64,000 nt of DNA from Megaustenia siamemsis (lineage: Eukaryota > Mollusca > Gastropoda > Stylommatophora > Ariophantidae): NCBI GenBank assembly GCA_032433765.1, contig JAVIAB010000160.1, positions 13,103,358-13,167,357 on the forward strand. Direction: 5' to 3'. The position numbers and the translations under genes are program-made. Under the pieces are notes generated by a model, which had not been told where the DNA came from, made no database searches, and saw only the letters and a list, made by a program, of their open reading frames with translations. Of this stretch, positions 21,185-32,939 are shown piece after piece (position 1 is the first letter of the stretch; the number at the start of each line of letters is the position of its first letter).

Positions 21185-22425
21185 TGTGTCATCATCATTG
21201 CACTCCGAACATGCCCATAGGTGCTCAGATCCCCTCCACAGCAAGTCTCGCAGTGTCTAGCTACTGACGACTACAGTTCTGTGTTGGTTGATGAGTCCTC
21301 TTATACGCCCACTAAGTTTCTCCTTTCTGGCTGTGCCCATCTTAACTTGCCCACTAAGTTTCTCCTTTCTGGCTGTGCCCATCTTAACTTGCCCACTAAG
21401 TTTCTCCTTTCTGGCTGTGCCCATCTTAACTTGCCCACTAAGTTTCTCCTTTCTGGCTGTGCCCATCTTAACTTGCCCACTAAGTTTCTCCTTTCTGGCT
21501 GTGCCCATCTTAACTTGCCCACTAAGTTTCTCCTTTCTGGCTGTGCCCATCTTAACTTGCCCACTAAGTTTCTCCTTTCTGGCTGTGCCCATCTTAACTC
21601 GCCCACTAAGTTTCTCCTTTCTGGCTGTGCCCATCTTAACTCCCATCTCTTTCATCCGAAGGAGTAACGTGGATTCATCGTTGTCGAAGTCCTGTGCCCT
21701 TCCCAAATCTCGGACGACATAGATAATGTCTGCCCGATCCAATGGTTGACCGTCTTCAACAACAGCACAGCTAGCCAACTTGTACGTTTTTTTTTTCATT
21801 TCCACATACTTATGTCCAGGGACATAGACAAAGGGGACCCTACGTATTTTTTTTACTTCTGCAATGACTTTACCCGTCGCATGTGCACAGAGCTCACCCC
21901 CACTTTTTTTTTTATCATGCTCATAAAATCACTTATTATACAGGAGTGGATCTAGTCTTGTGACTTTAACCAGATGAATGCCCTGGCCACTGCCATAACT
22001 TCCATCGTCATGCTATTCGTGGTTATAACGTAAGTACCACTGTCTTCTTTGACTATTATTCCTGCCGAGCGTGATGTAAATGCACTTGCACTCCTATGGT
22101 ATCGTATTACCGATCCGTCTGTATAGATGACTGCATATTTCTAACTGGTGTTATCCTAGATGAGTCCGTTGACTCTATATTGATCATGACTGAGTTCTGT
22201 TCCTTACATTTCCAGTCGAGTGTGACAATACACAAGAATGTTTCCCTAAATGACATAGGCACCGGTATCCACTTCTCGCCAGTGTTGATATTGGTAAGCC
22301 CACAGACCTGTTTGATGACATCTTCAGCTCGGCCCACCCATGATTTGCCTCTTTTTAGCCTGTCACCTTTCCTTGTGTTGAGCTCGTGGTGCACTGAATG
22401 TTTTTTTATTATCTGCACTCACCTT
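21185..22425 (-). mobile_element. LINE-F 3' half with RNase H domain, decayed
   Basis: On the minus strand the sequence reads an RNase H-type domain. GKSWVGRAEDVIKQ leads to a first-strand region with TDRSVI in place of the usual TDGS, then RSAGIIVKEDSGTYVITTNS and MTMEVMAVARA (the Glu motif), a SDFMSM segment (Asp), VPGH near 21815, and KLASCAVVEDGQPLDRADII. This order is that of RNase H domains attached to some LINE polyproteins. Stops and frameshifts occur between 21806 and 22106. The last frame (21257-21805) is open for 182 codons and contains eight 14-residue repeats before its stop. The 3' end has a short atgatgatga tail (about 21186-21200). The reverse transcriptase part is missing, and a LINE-G copy adjoins at 22428. 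Confidence 0.7.
21307..21642. repeat. 42-bp tandem repeat, 8 units, inside LINE-F coding sequence
   Basis: The span is exactly 8 x 42 bp. The unit is gcccactaagtttctccttt then ctggctgtgcccatcttaac plus tt, almost invariant between copies. On the minus strand each unit encodes the 14 residues VKMGTARKEKLSGQ in frame, so expansion did not break the reading frame. The near identity shows recent amplification. Confidence 0.95.
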
Positions 22426-22427
22426 AA

Positions 22428-22995
22428 TGCCGTCGTCATTGAGTGTCGTCTCCGCATCGAAGGTACCATGGAGCGCAATTTCGCTCTGTCTCTTGCTTTT
22501 ATAGTACAGGTTGTGTTAGGCTGACTTGTTCTGACATCTTTTGAAGTTACTTGCCCGTGCTAGTCTTGGTTTGCCTCTGCCTCTTTTACCTTGTATTTTT
22601 CCCTTCCAAAATTACCTTTTTTTGGCTGCTGTCTCTTTTAACATTCCACAGAAAGCTTGTTTGTCTTGTATGAATTGTGTTTAGTTGTTGTATTTTAATT
22701 TTTAGGTGTTTTAAGACTTTAAAAAAAAAATTTTATTCCCATTCAATTCTTCCTATTCTTTCATAAATCCACGTTTCAAAGGTTTCAATTTTATGTTCTG
22801 TTTTCTTGTCTAATGTCCATGTTTCTGCACCATACATGAATGTTGAGATGATACATTTTGCTATTCTTAGTTTTAGCACTGGTGTTATTTGCTTTGATGT
22901 TAACATACTTTCCATGACCTTAAAATTACTTTTTGCCATTCCTATTATTTTGTTTATTTTTGCTTTACATTTTCCATCACTGGTATGTCAAAGGC
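22428..22995 (-). mobile_element. LINE-G 3' fragment, copy 1
   Basis: The minus strand reads KQITPVLKLRIAKCIIST, FMYGAETWTLDKKTEHKIE and FETWIYERIGRIEW. A decayed KGKRGRGKPRL-type block follows, and the 3' end is near the gtcgtcattgagtg motif. It is the sister of the copy at 23381-23855. No target duplication is found. Confidence 0.75.
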
Positions 22996-23309
22996 ATTTG
23001 TAGATTTGAACGTAATATAACCAGTCAGTATTTGTTTACAATGGAGCTCATTTTCCCATAATATATTCAGTACCCACCAGTGAACTGTTTACTGTGGATA
23101 CGCATCTCTCTCACAATAATAATAATAATAAAAAAACCTGTCAACAATGAACCGGTCTACAATGGAGTTCATTTTCCCACTAATATATTCAGTAGCCAGT
23201 AGAGAAATTGTTTACACTGGGCATCTATTCCTGTCTATAGGAAATTAATTTTAATTAGTCAGCAAAGATATTTACACAAGTGGGTTCACTACACGACTCT
23301 CGTACCGTC
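22996..23309. other. Degenerate repeats, unassigned
   Basis: Two related segments (caatggagctcattttccca near 23040 and caatggagttcattttccca near 23160) form an imperfect duplication of about 120 bp, with an (AAT)n run between them. Confidence 0.5.
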
Positions 23310-23380
23310 AACATAGGGCTAACTATTCAATAATTTACTGTCTACACGGGAAGCGACTACCATCAGACTTCTCTTTCTCT
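23310..23380. repeat. 60-bp minisatellite, left remnant
   Basis: About one unit (tactgtctacacgggaagcg, actaccatcagacttctctt) matches the array at 23866-24182. It is separated from that array by the LINE-G insertion. Confidence 0.85.
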
Positions 23381-23855
23381 CATCATCATCATCGAGTGCC
23401 GTCTCCGCAACGAAGGTTGGCTACCATGGAGCGCCATTCTGCTCAGTCTCTTGCTTTAATGGTGCAGATTGTCGTAGGCTGATTTGTCCATCTGTTGATG
23501 TTACTCGTCTATGTTAGTCTTGGTCTGCCTCTGCCTCTTTTACCTTGTATTTTACCCTCCAGGATTAATTTTAGTAGGCTGTTATGTCTTTTAACATGGC
23601 CCAAAAATCGTATTTGTCTTGTTTGAATTGTGCTTAGTAGTTCTCTTTTCATTTTTAGTTGTTTTAAGACTTCATCGTTTGTTTTCTTTTCCTTCCGTCC
23701 AATTATACCTATTCTTCTATATATCCACATTTCAAAGGCTTCAATTCTCTGTTCTGTTTTCTTGTCTAATGTCCACGTTTCTGCACCATATAGGAATAGT
23801 GAGAAGTTGTAACATTTTGCTATTCTTAGTTTTAGCCCTGGTGTTATTTGTTTTG
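23381..23855 (-). mobile_element. LINE-G 3' fragment, copy 2, inserted in a minisatellite
   Basis: A 475-bp 5'-truncated copy lies between ctctttctct at 23371-23380 and 23856-23865 (10-bp duplication). It encodes LYGAETWTLDKKTEQRIEAF, EMWIYRRIGIIG, RFLGHVKRHNSLLKLILEGK and KRGRGRPRLT, and ends in catcatcatc on the plus strand. The host array continues on the right side. Confidence 0.88.
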
Positions 23856-23865
23856 CTCTTTCTCT

Positions 23866-24182
23866 ATTCATGGAATAATTTGCTACTTACAACGGAAGCA
23901 ACTACCATCATACTTCTCTTTCTCTATACTGTCAATAATTTGATGTCTACACGGGAAGCAACTACCATCATACTTCTCTTTCTCTATACTGTCAATAATT
24001 TGATGTCTAGACGGGAAGCAACTACCATCATACTTCTCTTTCTCTATACTGTCAATAATTTGATGTCTAGACGGGAAGCAACTACCATCATACTTCTCTT
24101 TCTCTATACTGTCAATAATTTGATGTTTACACGGGAAGCAACTACCATCAGACTTCTCTTTCTCTATAAATTCAATAATCTC
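23866..24182. repeat. 60-bp minisatellite, about 5 units
   Basis: Unit acgggaagcaactaccatca, tacttctctttctctatact, gtcaataatttgatgtctac; almost identical for four units. It keeps both strands open because 60 is divisible by three. Confidence 0.95.
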
Positions 24183-24189
24183 AATGAAT

Positions 24190-24800
24190 ATAATGAGTGT
24201 CTCAGTCATAAGGTCGCATGTTTGTTGCAGAACGTTGCATTCACCACAGCCCGTCTGAAAGAATCTCTATTTTTAGCCAAATATCCCACTTCTTCTGTTT
24301 TCATCTTCAAGGTCTCCGTTATATGCTGAAATTACCTTCTTTTTGGTTTTTCTCCGGATGTGTCGCCCAGGAACCACGCCTTCCATTATTGTTATTTCCA
24401 GCCCGTTGTGTCTTTTGACGTGGCCATATTATTTAAATTTCCTCTGTAGAATGGTGTTTATAAGCCAGTTCTTTTTAATGTTTAAATCTTGTAATATGTC
24501 TTCATTGCTTTTTTTTCACTATCCAAAAGGTATCTTAAGAATTTTTCTGTAGCATTTTGTTTTGAATGAATTAATTTTCTTCATTGCCGTTAGCGAGATT
24601 GCCCATTATTCACAACCGTGTGTTGCCATCCGGAAGATACATGTCCTCATTCATTTTAATATTACTGCCTTGCTGGTATTTTACCACATGTTCTCCATGG
24701 CGTTTAATTTTTGTGTTGCTATTACTAATCTTCTTTCTGGCCTCAGTGGAACTTCTCATTGCCATATCAATGAACTTAGAATTGCCACATTATTTGACTA
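24190..24800 (-). mobile_element. LINE-H 3' region, decayed
   Basis: The minus strand contains remnants of a LINE C-terminal block (IIWPRQKTQ-like, then IMEGVVPGRHIR, then SGIF/FFQTGCGECNVLQQTCD). Its 3' part matches plus-strand fragments at 33828-33995 and 59590-59815. All frames are interrupted. Confidence 0.55.
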
Positions 24801-25439
24801 ACACGTGTTACATTCATCAATTAGCAAGCCCTCACATCACTCCTCTAATACGTAGAATACCTCCATACCAGGAGTGCCAAACTACTCGCTGACATCGATG
24901 CTTTGATCTTTATAGTGTTTCATTTCTGTACTTATGTTTTTATTATTCGCACTCTGAAATAAACACTCCATAAAGCAGAGAGGACGGAAAGTATGTACAA
25001 CATACATGCGTAATTGAAACATCTGGTGTTCTTGTTCGTAGCACATTGTATTTGTGAATGGTAACGGTCTTCAAGCTGCACTAAATCGTTGTTTTAAGTT
25101 TATTTAATTTTCATAGAAAGTATAAAGTAGATAGCATAAAAAAAATAAGTGATAATAGTCTGAAAGAAAGAACAATCTATTTAATCAATATTCAATTCAA
25201 TAATTCAGTAATCTACAAAATTGTGTATGTGTCAAGCTAATTTCTACGTACATTTTTTCAATATTTTATTACATGTCAAAATGTATGTTTGCCTTCCAGA
25301 TATTTGATTAAATATGTCCTTATAGTTTATTGTTTAATCGGATATTCCCTAATCTTGTGGATTCTGTTTTGAACTGTTGCTTACACAGAAACTTCTTTCC
25401 GTTCTTTGAAATATGGCTTGTGATTTTGTAAAGTTTCAT
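24801..25439. other. No recognised gene or repeat
   Basis: AT-rich. Nothing is recognised. Confidence 0.45.
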
Positions 25440-25920
25440 CATCAAGTGTCAGGCCTGATGACGTAGACGTTCATGTCTCTCCACAATTTTCAATATCGAC
25501 AGCTATTTATCATTTCTGTTGTTGACCTTCTGCCAAGCCATTCTCTTAAGCTGTCTGGTATCTTTTCTCTTTGTCACCCTCTACCTCTTCGTCTCTCAGT
25601 TTTTGCAGTTGTCGCAATATATTCCAGCTATTCTCTTCTCATTACATGGCCAAAAATGATGATTGTTTCTTCCTAATATTGGATATTAGCTCTCTTTTTG
25701 CTTTGGTCTCTTTCAGAACGTTTTCATTATTCTTCTTAGCGGCCCAGGGTATTCTAAACATTCTTCTGTAAAACAACATTTCTACAGCCCCCAGTAATAT
25801 ACTTGTCTGTTGTCCTATTGTCCATAATTCACATCCATATGTTAAGACTGGCTCTACATAATATTTAAGAACTCTTTTTCTTGTTTCTATTGTCAAAAAT
25901 GGATTTCACAGTATCTTTAG
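25440..25920 (-). mobile_element. RTE-beta 5'-truncated copy
   Basis: Nearly the same sequence as the nested copy at 2676-3391: minus strand YVEPVLTYGCELWTIGQQTS, FYRRMFRIPWAAKK, KRELISNIRKKQSSFLAM. The 3' end is catcatcaagtgtc on the plus strand. A frameshift by base loss follows the FLAM residues. A weak direct repeat (gtaaagttt/gtaaggttt) may be the target duplication. Confidence 0.82.
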
Positions 25921-26479
25921 TAAGGTTTAAAAGTGCATAATTCAGACTTTTGCGGACTTTACAATGGATAATCTACTTTTATTATTTTTTTTTGCCCGGT
26001 TTGTTCTTAAGGTTATGTTTTTTTTATATTTTAAATACTCGAGGTTTGGAAACAACGACGGTGTGTCAAAGAGGTTTAGCTAGAGGGCGGATTCTCAGTT
26101 TTAGCGTGTTTGTGCGTCATGCATTCATATTGAACACGCAGCGTGTTGTTGACATTTTGGATCGCACCCGTCCCAGAAACGAGCATTTGCATTAGTTCAC
26201 ACTGGTGCTGTTTGCGCACATGTGCAGCTGTTGAGTGGGTTCTAGCAAGGGCGTAGACGGCTAGGTTTGGTAGTATAAGCCGCCTACACCGCCAGGTAAC
26301 TACAGAAGAAAAATATTTCAATTTGTATTCATGTGAATAGAAATAATAATAACAATATTCAACACTATCACGTATATCTTGCCGTATGATTTTGACGATT
26401 ATTTCATTGAGTAATTAATTACTTTCGATTCTTCATGTATTCTTTGGTTTTTTAATCATATTGTCTGTTGCTTATTAAT
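25921..26479. other. No recognised gene or repeat
   Basis: No domain or repeat is recognised. Short open frames near 25950-26321 lack support. Confidence 0.4.
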
Positions 26480-26760
26480 ATGAAACTCTTTATACAAAGC
26501 TTCACAAGAGGCAATATGAACATCAGAAGCAGACACCAGTCGAGCAAGTGAAACGGCCCTTTAGCTTTTTGACACTCTAAGGGAGGAAGGCCTGCCTGGG
26601 TTATGACTCCCTGGAGTCGACCTCCTGCTGCATTGAACTCTAAGGCTTGCAATATATTCGGTATATAATAACTACACTTATTCTGCGAAGTACTTCTGAT
26701 CGAAGCTACTGTACTGGTTGTGCAAGACTATCTCAGCTTTAACCTAACACACTGGTGATA
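26480..26760 (+). repeat. Dispersed repeat R3, copy 2
   Basis: Shows aaactctttatacaaagctt, then aagaggcaatatgaacatca, gacactctaagggaggaagg, cctgcctgggttatgactcc, a gcaatatattcgg segment and the distal ctcagctttaacctaacaca. It is one of the two longest copies. Confidence 0.8.
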
Positions 26761-27307
26761 GTAGACTAAAATAACTAGCATTTTTGCGTTGTCCTTTATA
26801 TACACTCACATCCACGCTGCTTCTTGTCATGACGTAACTCGATACGGTAGGGTGGATCGGTGGCTGGTAATAGATGATAACGTTACGTGGAGCTGAGAAC
26901 TTCACTCCTTTTAATGATCGGTATTGCAAACGTTGGGTGTGAATTGTGCGTTGTCCATGATGTCATTTCTTATCATCTTCTTGTCCGCGATATTCAAAGT
27001 TAAACTATCGAAGTACTGCTGATTTAAGGTAGGGGGGAGGGGCGGGCATGCAGTGGTCGATGTGTGAATTTGGATTAATCGCCTACTTGTCTGAGCCCCG
27101 GATTCTGTCTTGTCTTATATTTTCCTTAATCGTTTTTGTTTCAACTTTCTTTTTATGATCGTCTATTTGAACTTCTATCTGTTCACGTCATCGTTTGTGT
27201 ATTCATGATCAATCAGTCAATTATAACGTTCCCCCTGGCAGATGTCAGCGAAAGTCGCCACAGTTGACTGATCTGAGCCAGTTTTGTTGTTGTTTAATCT
27301 CGTCCTA
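26761..27307. other. No recognised gene or repeat
   Basis: Nothing is recognised. Confidence 0.4.
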
Positions 27308-27445
27308 AATGAAGCCTTGGGTACAATAATAACATCAGATGGAAGATGCACCACTGAAATTATAAAGTAGAAAAGCTCAGGCCAAAATAACATTTAAGGA
27401 AATGAAAAATGTTTCGTGCAACAAGTCTTTGTTAATAGAAGTGAT
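27308..27445 (+). mobile_element. RTE-alpha internal fragment
   Basis: Reads LGTIITSDGRCTTEI, a stop, then SSGQNN and CNKSL-like residues. This corresponds to the thumb region of RTE-alpha (LGT..TSDGRCT). Short and broken. Confidence 0.6.
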
Positions 27446-27570
27446 AAAGAAGCTTTTCAAGCTTTTCCCTTGTCATCTTAATTTTAACTCGGAATTATAT
27501 GTTTAATGTGTATCGTTTGTTATATAAGTCATATGGATTCTCTCTGTATATACACGTAAGTATGTACGTT

Positions 27571-27646
<76 letters not shown>
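27571..27646. repeat. (TA)n microsatellite
   Basis: About 37 uninterrupted TA dinucleotides. IYIYIY open frames on both strands are artefacts of it. Confidence 0.97.
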
Positions 27647-27648
<2 letters not shown>

Positions 27649-28682
27649 TGTATGTATGCGCATATGTATATTTGAATATATGTGCGTATGAACGCACGTA
27701 CGTAGGTGTTTGTTTGTCTGGTGCATTTATATATCGACATATACAAAAACAAGTGCGCACTTTACTTGTACCAGCAGACCGATTAAGGAGCAGACAGAGA
27801 AAGAGGCGACAGCTTGTGAGCCCATAAATACAATTGCAAAACCGAAACATGTCAGCAACATGGATGAAAGGTTTCACACCACGCAAACATCCATAAGAAG
27901 ATTGACAGGTAGCTTAATGCCGTGGGAAATAAAAAATATATTTGGGTCAGGTGCTGTACAAAAACCTAATGAAATGGGAAAGATGATGTTCAAAATGAGA
28001 GCAAGGCTGAGCTGAACTTCTGAACTCCTTTTGCTCTTCTTCGTCTCCCTACTCTACTTGTTGCATTGTGTTTTGCACTTTGCGGTCAATTGCATTAGTT
28101 TTTAGCACTCACTTTTTCTGGAATACTTTCATATTCTTTCTGCAAGGCAGCAGGTATTTGTAGCCAGAATTGTCATGTAGATAAACAATAAATACAAACA
28201 AGCGAATCTTTCCTATTTCGATTTGTTCCCTATTTCGGTTTGTATGAAATTTCCACTTCTTAAGTTGATTGTCCGCCAGAAGTAAGGTTTCTCTTTGGCT
28301 GGTACGTTTCATTCGGTTTTTTTCCTTAGCTTTTGCTTAACCAAGATGTGTTTTGTGGGTTTGCTCTTTACATACTTTTGTTTAGAGTCATATGTGGAAT
28401 GTTGCCGCAAGATATTCAACAGATTATGCGTAGACATTAGTTATCTCCCATATATCTAATATTTAACAGAAGATAATACAATAATTCGTGTGTAATTGTC
28501 TTTCTTGATACATCTTGGTTCTTATTTCTTTGTTCGGTTGATATAAGTGAACTGTAACTAAAAGTAAGTGAAATGTAAGCTCTTATGGAATGTGCTTGAA
28601 ATTTAATAATTTAACTGTTTTTTGAAGAAGAAAAAATCAGATTAAATTAAAACATTATAAAAACAAAATGTAACTTCCAGTG
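27647..28682. other. No recognised gene or repeat
   Basis: A 101-codon plus frame (27710-28015) has no recognised domain and begins in the microsatellite flank. The rest is AT-rich. Confidence 0.4.
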
Positions 28683-29135
28683 TTAAATCTGTTCATATAA
28701 TAGCCGTGAAACATGATGAACAATAAAAAAAAATGACAATGGCGTAGTTACAGACTTCACTAATGAATGTTTGCGTAGAATAAAATGATATAGATGACGG
28801 GAAAATATGACTAACTTAGAACAATTGGACAATACCGGACACATTCCAGGGGACAAAGAGATAAGGCAAACACGATGGCGCTGGATAGGACACACACTGC
28901 AGACACTTTATTATAGTATTTTACACGATAAGTCCTTTTATGGAATCTATGGGAGGAAACAACGAGGAAGACCAACATATACTTGGAGAAGACAGGTGGA
29001 GGTGGATAAAGAGGATGGGGAAGACACGGAATAATATTAAGAGAATGCGAAAGATCAGGACGTCTTGGAAAGTAATTGTTGTAGACCTGTGCTCCACAGG
29101 CAGTTGAAATGAAGAAAGAAAATAAAAAGAATTTA
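28683..29135 (+). mobile_element. LINE-B 3' fragment, diverged
   Basis: The plus strand reads [24 protein letters not shown], then RKQRGRPTYTWRRQVEVD. These match the LINE-B block PVDKEIQGRRWRLIGHTLRK / [18 protein letters not shown], but with many substitutions. It ends near the tgtgctccacaggcagttga segment shared with other LINE-B 3' ends. Confidence 0.75.
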
Positions 29136-30867
29136 AAAAAAAAACACTTATTACCTTTCTGAATTCTGTGAACCAAACTACGACTTTCACAATTGGGCGG
29201 GTTGAAGGGACGTGTCCGTGATGAACTTTGGAGCATGATGTCAGCGTTTAACCTCTTCACTAGCCCTAAATATTTTTAAAGAATATTGCTGGAACTAAAA
29301 ATGTATAAGATCAACATAATGGCAATGAAAGCACTGATAATTGTTAAAAAAAAAACAGTACACGAAATTAGAAATATATATTAGTGATTATTATGAAAGA
29401 ATTAGATAAATAACATACAAAATAGATGGGGATGAAGTATTAATGAAAAAAAGGAAAATAAAAAGAGCATGAACATAACATAAAGTAAACGAAGAAAAAA
29501 TGTATATCAAAGAAATAACATATAAGATTATACAGAGTCGGAGAAAGAAGTGAAAATGAGGGGGAAAAAATTAAATTTACCAGAATAAAAGTGGGACGAG
29601 CCGGCGGGGTAGGAATAAAAACTGTACAAGAGATATATTTTTCAAAATAAAACAGAGAAAATGAGTGTAACAATTCTGTAACGTGCGATCATTTTGTTTT
29701 GTCTGTAAATGTCAGGTCTGTAGATTGACGGAAGTTCCCACAGTCAATTTGTGATCTGCCGTTGTTCTCTTCTGGTTGGTAAACTAATTTCAAGGGATAG
29801 CAAGTTTGTACACCTAGTTACAAGAGTTACCGTTCCTGCTTGGTGTGCTTTTCCAGGAGTTTTGTCTTACGTTTGGTTTCTTGGAAATTAATAACCTTTC
29901 TTTCTCTTCCTCAAAATACAAGGCAAGCCAGGCACATGAGGCAACGTCGTGTACATCTCGCGCATATTTCAAGGGAAAATGAAGCCGCGTGTGCTTGCAT
30001 TGAGTGTGTCGCAATTACTTCTGTCAATCTCTTGGCCTGTGATTGACGAACAATGACAGTATCCCTTGCCAATTAAAAACACCACTACTTTTGACACAGA
30101 GCTCAGCTGGGGCAATCTGAAATAAAGTAGAAAATATGTTAATGGCAGATTTACAATTACATCTATCGTAATTCTGGCGTTCTATGACAGTCTTTTTGTA
30201 TTCTCCTTATCATTTCCGACCTCGAAGACATCCGCGGTACTGTTATTATCTCATTAGCCTCAGATGAACGTGGTCTTTCGCCCTTGAACGTCGCATCATA
30301 GTCGACGTTATTAAACCCACCAGAAATGAACTATTTTCATTTGTTTCTCTCTCGATACGTTATGTCCGTATACGTATATATATGTTTGTTAGAACACATT
30401 TGCATTTCGTATTATTTATTGCCATGTGATGTTTCATTATTTTGTGTAATTTTGTATTTATTTATTTTTACAGCATCCACAATTTGGGTTCCTTCGGACT
30501 TACTTAGATTTACTTCTGTTCCGTTTGTTGCTGCCCAGTTGACCAGCAAACATTTGTGTATTGTTTAGTTGTGTGTTTTCCACATAATTGAAACATCCCA
30601 ATTTTTGTGTTCTTTTATAGCTACTGCAGCTTAGCCGCGGTCTTACACGACTATTCCCACATGAGTTCACAAAACCGAAGTCTGTTATTGTCGGCCCAAT
30701 TATCATGGGTATATCACGTCTTACAATTTTGGAACCACTGACTCAGGCTGTCGCGGTATATAGTTGAATTGTACTTGCGAGTCTATAAGTTGTAGACAAT
30801 TTAGTCTCACTGCCGGTCCAGTCTTTTGGGACAAACCTCATCACGCCCTTAGTAATAGGAACTTCTT
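29136..30867. other. No recognised gene or repeat
   Basis: A-rich sequence (29280-29670), then unique-looking sequence. The open frames here are short, with no recognisable domain. Confidence 0.45.
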
Positions 30868-30995
30868 TATATGGAGATTCGCAGCGGGAGGCAACCCGAT
30901 CTTTAAAAGAGAGGATAGCCCCCTCACTCCCCGAGCGAGTGTTCAGCCCTTTAGCAGTTAGGTAGGCCTGCCTGGGTCATGACTTCCCGCTGCTT
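30868..30995 (+). repeat. Dispersed repeat R3, copy 3 (partial)
   Basis: Contains gcagcgggaggcaacccgat, then gttcagccctttagcagtta and ggcctgcctgggtcatgact, the R3 core. The distal half is missing. Confidence 0.7.
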
Positions 30996-31429
30996 TAGTC
31001 AAAATACCCATTTATGTTTGCATAGTGTGGTAGACCCGTTCACGTAATCCACGTGGAACGAACGCTGACATCGACTGTTGTCCTTGAAGCGTGTTCTTGT
31101 TTGTGAAACCATTTTCATTGTACTTTGGCAGTGTCAAGTGGCAGTTCAAGCCTGTTTGGCTTGATCATGTAGAACGATCTCATAGAGTGTACACACATTG
31201 TAGCACCGACGAGGATATCGTTCAGTGCGTGGTTGATATCATTGTAATGATAATACAAGTTGTGTTTGAGGACATCTTATGGTAAGAGTGTAACATTTAC
31301 TATCTTCGATCGATTGTCTTTTTATCGACAAACAGTTGACCCTTTTCAGGCTCACAAACTACGTTTTATTGTCCTCCTCCGATAGAACTATGTAAATGAT
31401 TTCACCTACCTTGAGGTTTAAGGTCACTT
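30996..31429. other. No recognised gene or repeat
   Basis: Nothing is recognised. Confidence 0.4.
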
Positions 31430-32400
31430 CTTCTTTGTCTTCTTCTATCCTTCCTCCATTGGCGTTGGCGTCGAGGGGAGATACAGTCTGCGATTCTTTG
31501 CTCTTCTGTTGGCCTCTTCTGGTGTTATTCCTCCTACTGATTCTAGTATTCCCTTTATCCATCTCTTTCTCGGTCTTCCTCTTAATCTGGCGTTTTCGTA
31601 GCGTTTGTTTATGGCTCTTTGAGTCATTGTTAGTTCTTGTTGCCTTGTTATGTGGCCGAACCAATTTATCTGTTGTTTCTTTATGTATTCGATGGCTGGT
31701 TCAATTTCGAGTTTCTTCCTCAGGTCAGTGTTTCTTACTCTGTTCCTTAAGCTGTTTCCTGCCATTCTTCTGACACATTTCATCTCGGTGGTCGTTATCT
31801 TTCTTATTGTTCTAGAGTCCAGCGTCCAATTCTGACACTGATAGCACATAGTTGGTAGAAAAATTGATTTGTATATTGCCCTTTTTGCTTCCGTAGTTAT
31901 TGCTTCGTTTTTGAATAGTGTTGATACTTGGCCTATAGCTTGACATGCTTTGTTACACCTTATATCTATCTCTGTCTCTTGGCTATTGTCTTGTGTTAAC
32001 GTGCTACCCAGGTATTTAAAATTGTCTACTTGCTTCAAAGTCGTATTATCTATTATGATGTTTAGTTTTTCTTTCTTTCTCGCTATTGCCATTACTTCGG
32101 TTTTGTTTATGTTGATCTTCATGTTGTATGGTTTACAAGTGTTGTTTAGCCTGTTGATATGTTCTTGCAGGTCATCATTTGTTTCATGTATCAGAACTTG
32201 GTCCTCTGCAAATAGTATTTAATTTCTTCCTCTCTTCTGTTGTTTTCTGGTACGTATATTTCGTTCCCTTTTGTGTTATCGCTTGTCATCATATTTGTTG
32301 GTATACTTCCTTTGATTGGGCATGCTAATTTGCATATATTGCCCATATATGTGATGAAAAGTAAAGGGGAAAGCACCGCAGCCTTGTCTTACTCCGGAGT
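31430..32400 (-). mobile_element. LINE-C, 5'-truncated copy with long open 3' coding block
   Basis: The minus strand starts in the palm with LSPLLFITYM (32340-32376). Next comes a catalytic motif that reads LFAED where LFADD is expected (about 32200-32215), so the first Asp of the pair is Glu. A 225-codon open block (31445-32122) then covers NINKTEVMAIARKKEKL, FKYLGSTLTQD, PTMCYQCQNWTLDSRT, INWFGHITRQQE and RGRPRKRWIKGILESVG...ANRRAKNRRLYLP. The element's 3' end is in a GAAGAAG-type tail near 31430. Other LINE-C pieces are at 8590, 34590, 48790 and 63825. Confidence 0.85.
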
Positions 32401-32939
32401 TAATGGTGAAATGAGGTCACTGAATTAAAAAAAAATGCACTAGATCACTCAAAGTAACTTTCATCTTTCGGTGCTGTCGAACGTAGGACGAACACGTTAA
32501 CCTCAACGCAGCCTGGACCCCAGAAGTGATTTAAGCACTAAAGTCAACAGACGTCAGTTCCTCGATCGTTTAAGTAAACGTCTGTCATTTTGGTGATTTG
32601 GTTGGACCTGGTACGGTCTTCAATGCCTACCTGGTACAACTATATGTTGAACAATATTCAACGGTGTGCACGGTACGTTTTGTGTTCAGGATATTGCTTG
32701 AGGTTATGAGAGGAGCTACATTATCAAGTGCTTGTGCTAATAATTATTATAATTTGACAGGTTTGTGTGATGAAGTGTTTGTTGTTTATTGTCTAGTATC
32801 AATGTTTGATGTGACGCATGTACGAGTGCTCGTAGTAGCTGTCAGTGTTATCGTGTATCGCCACTGATATGAAAATATCACACATAAGTTGTACTTGTAT
32901 AATTCTGTTGCTGTACAAAAAGAAAAAAAAAAACAACAA
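32401..32939. other. No recognised gene or repeat
   Basis: An 89-codon plus frame at 32598-32867 has no recognised domain. Confidence 0.4.

Noticed and set aside
21221..21722. Plus-strand frames with FLLSGCAHLN repeats
   Set aside because: Opposite strand of the LINE-F RNase H frame; the plus reading has no domain.
23619..24329. 236-codon plus-strand frame with YTVNNLM repeats
   Set aside because: It is the reverse strand of a LINE-G fragment joined to the 60-bp minisatellite. The coding evidence is on the minus strand for the LINE part, and the repeat part is non-genic.
24343..24892. Hydrophobic plus frames resembling a membrane protein
   Set aside because: They lie opposite a decayed LINE-H C-terminal region, and hydrophobicity follows from the T-rich strand.
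27495..27886. Poly-IY coding frames
   Set aside because: Artefact of the (TA)n tract.
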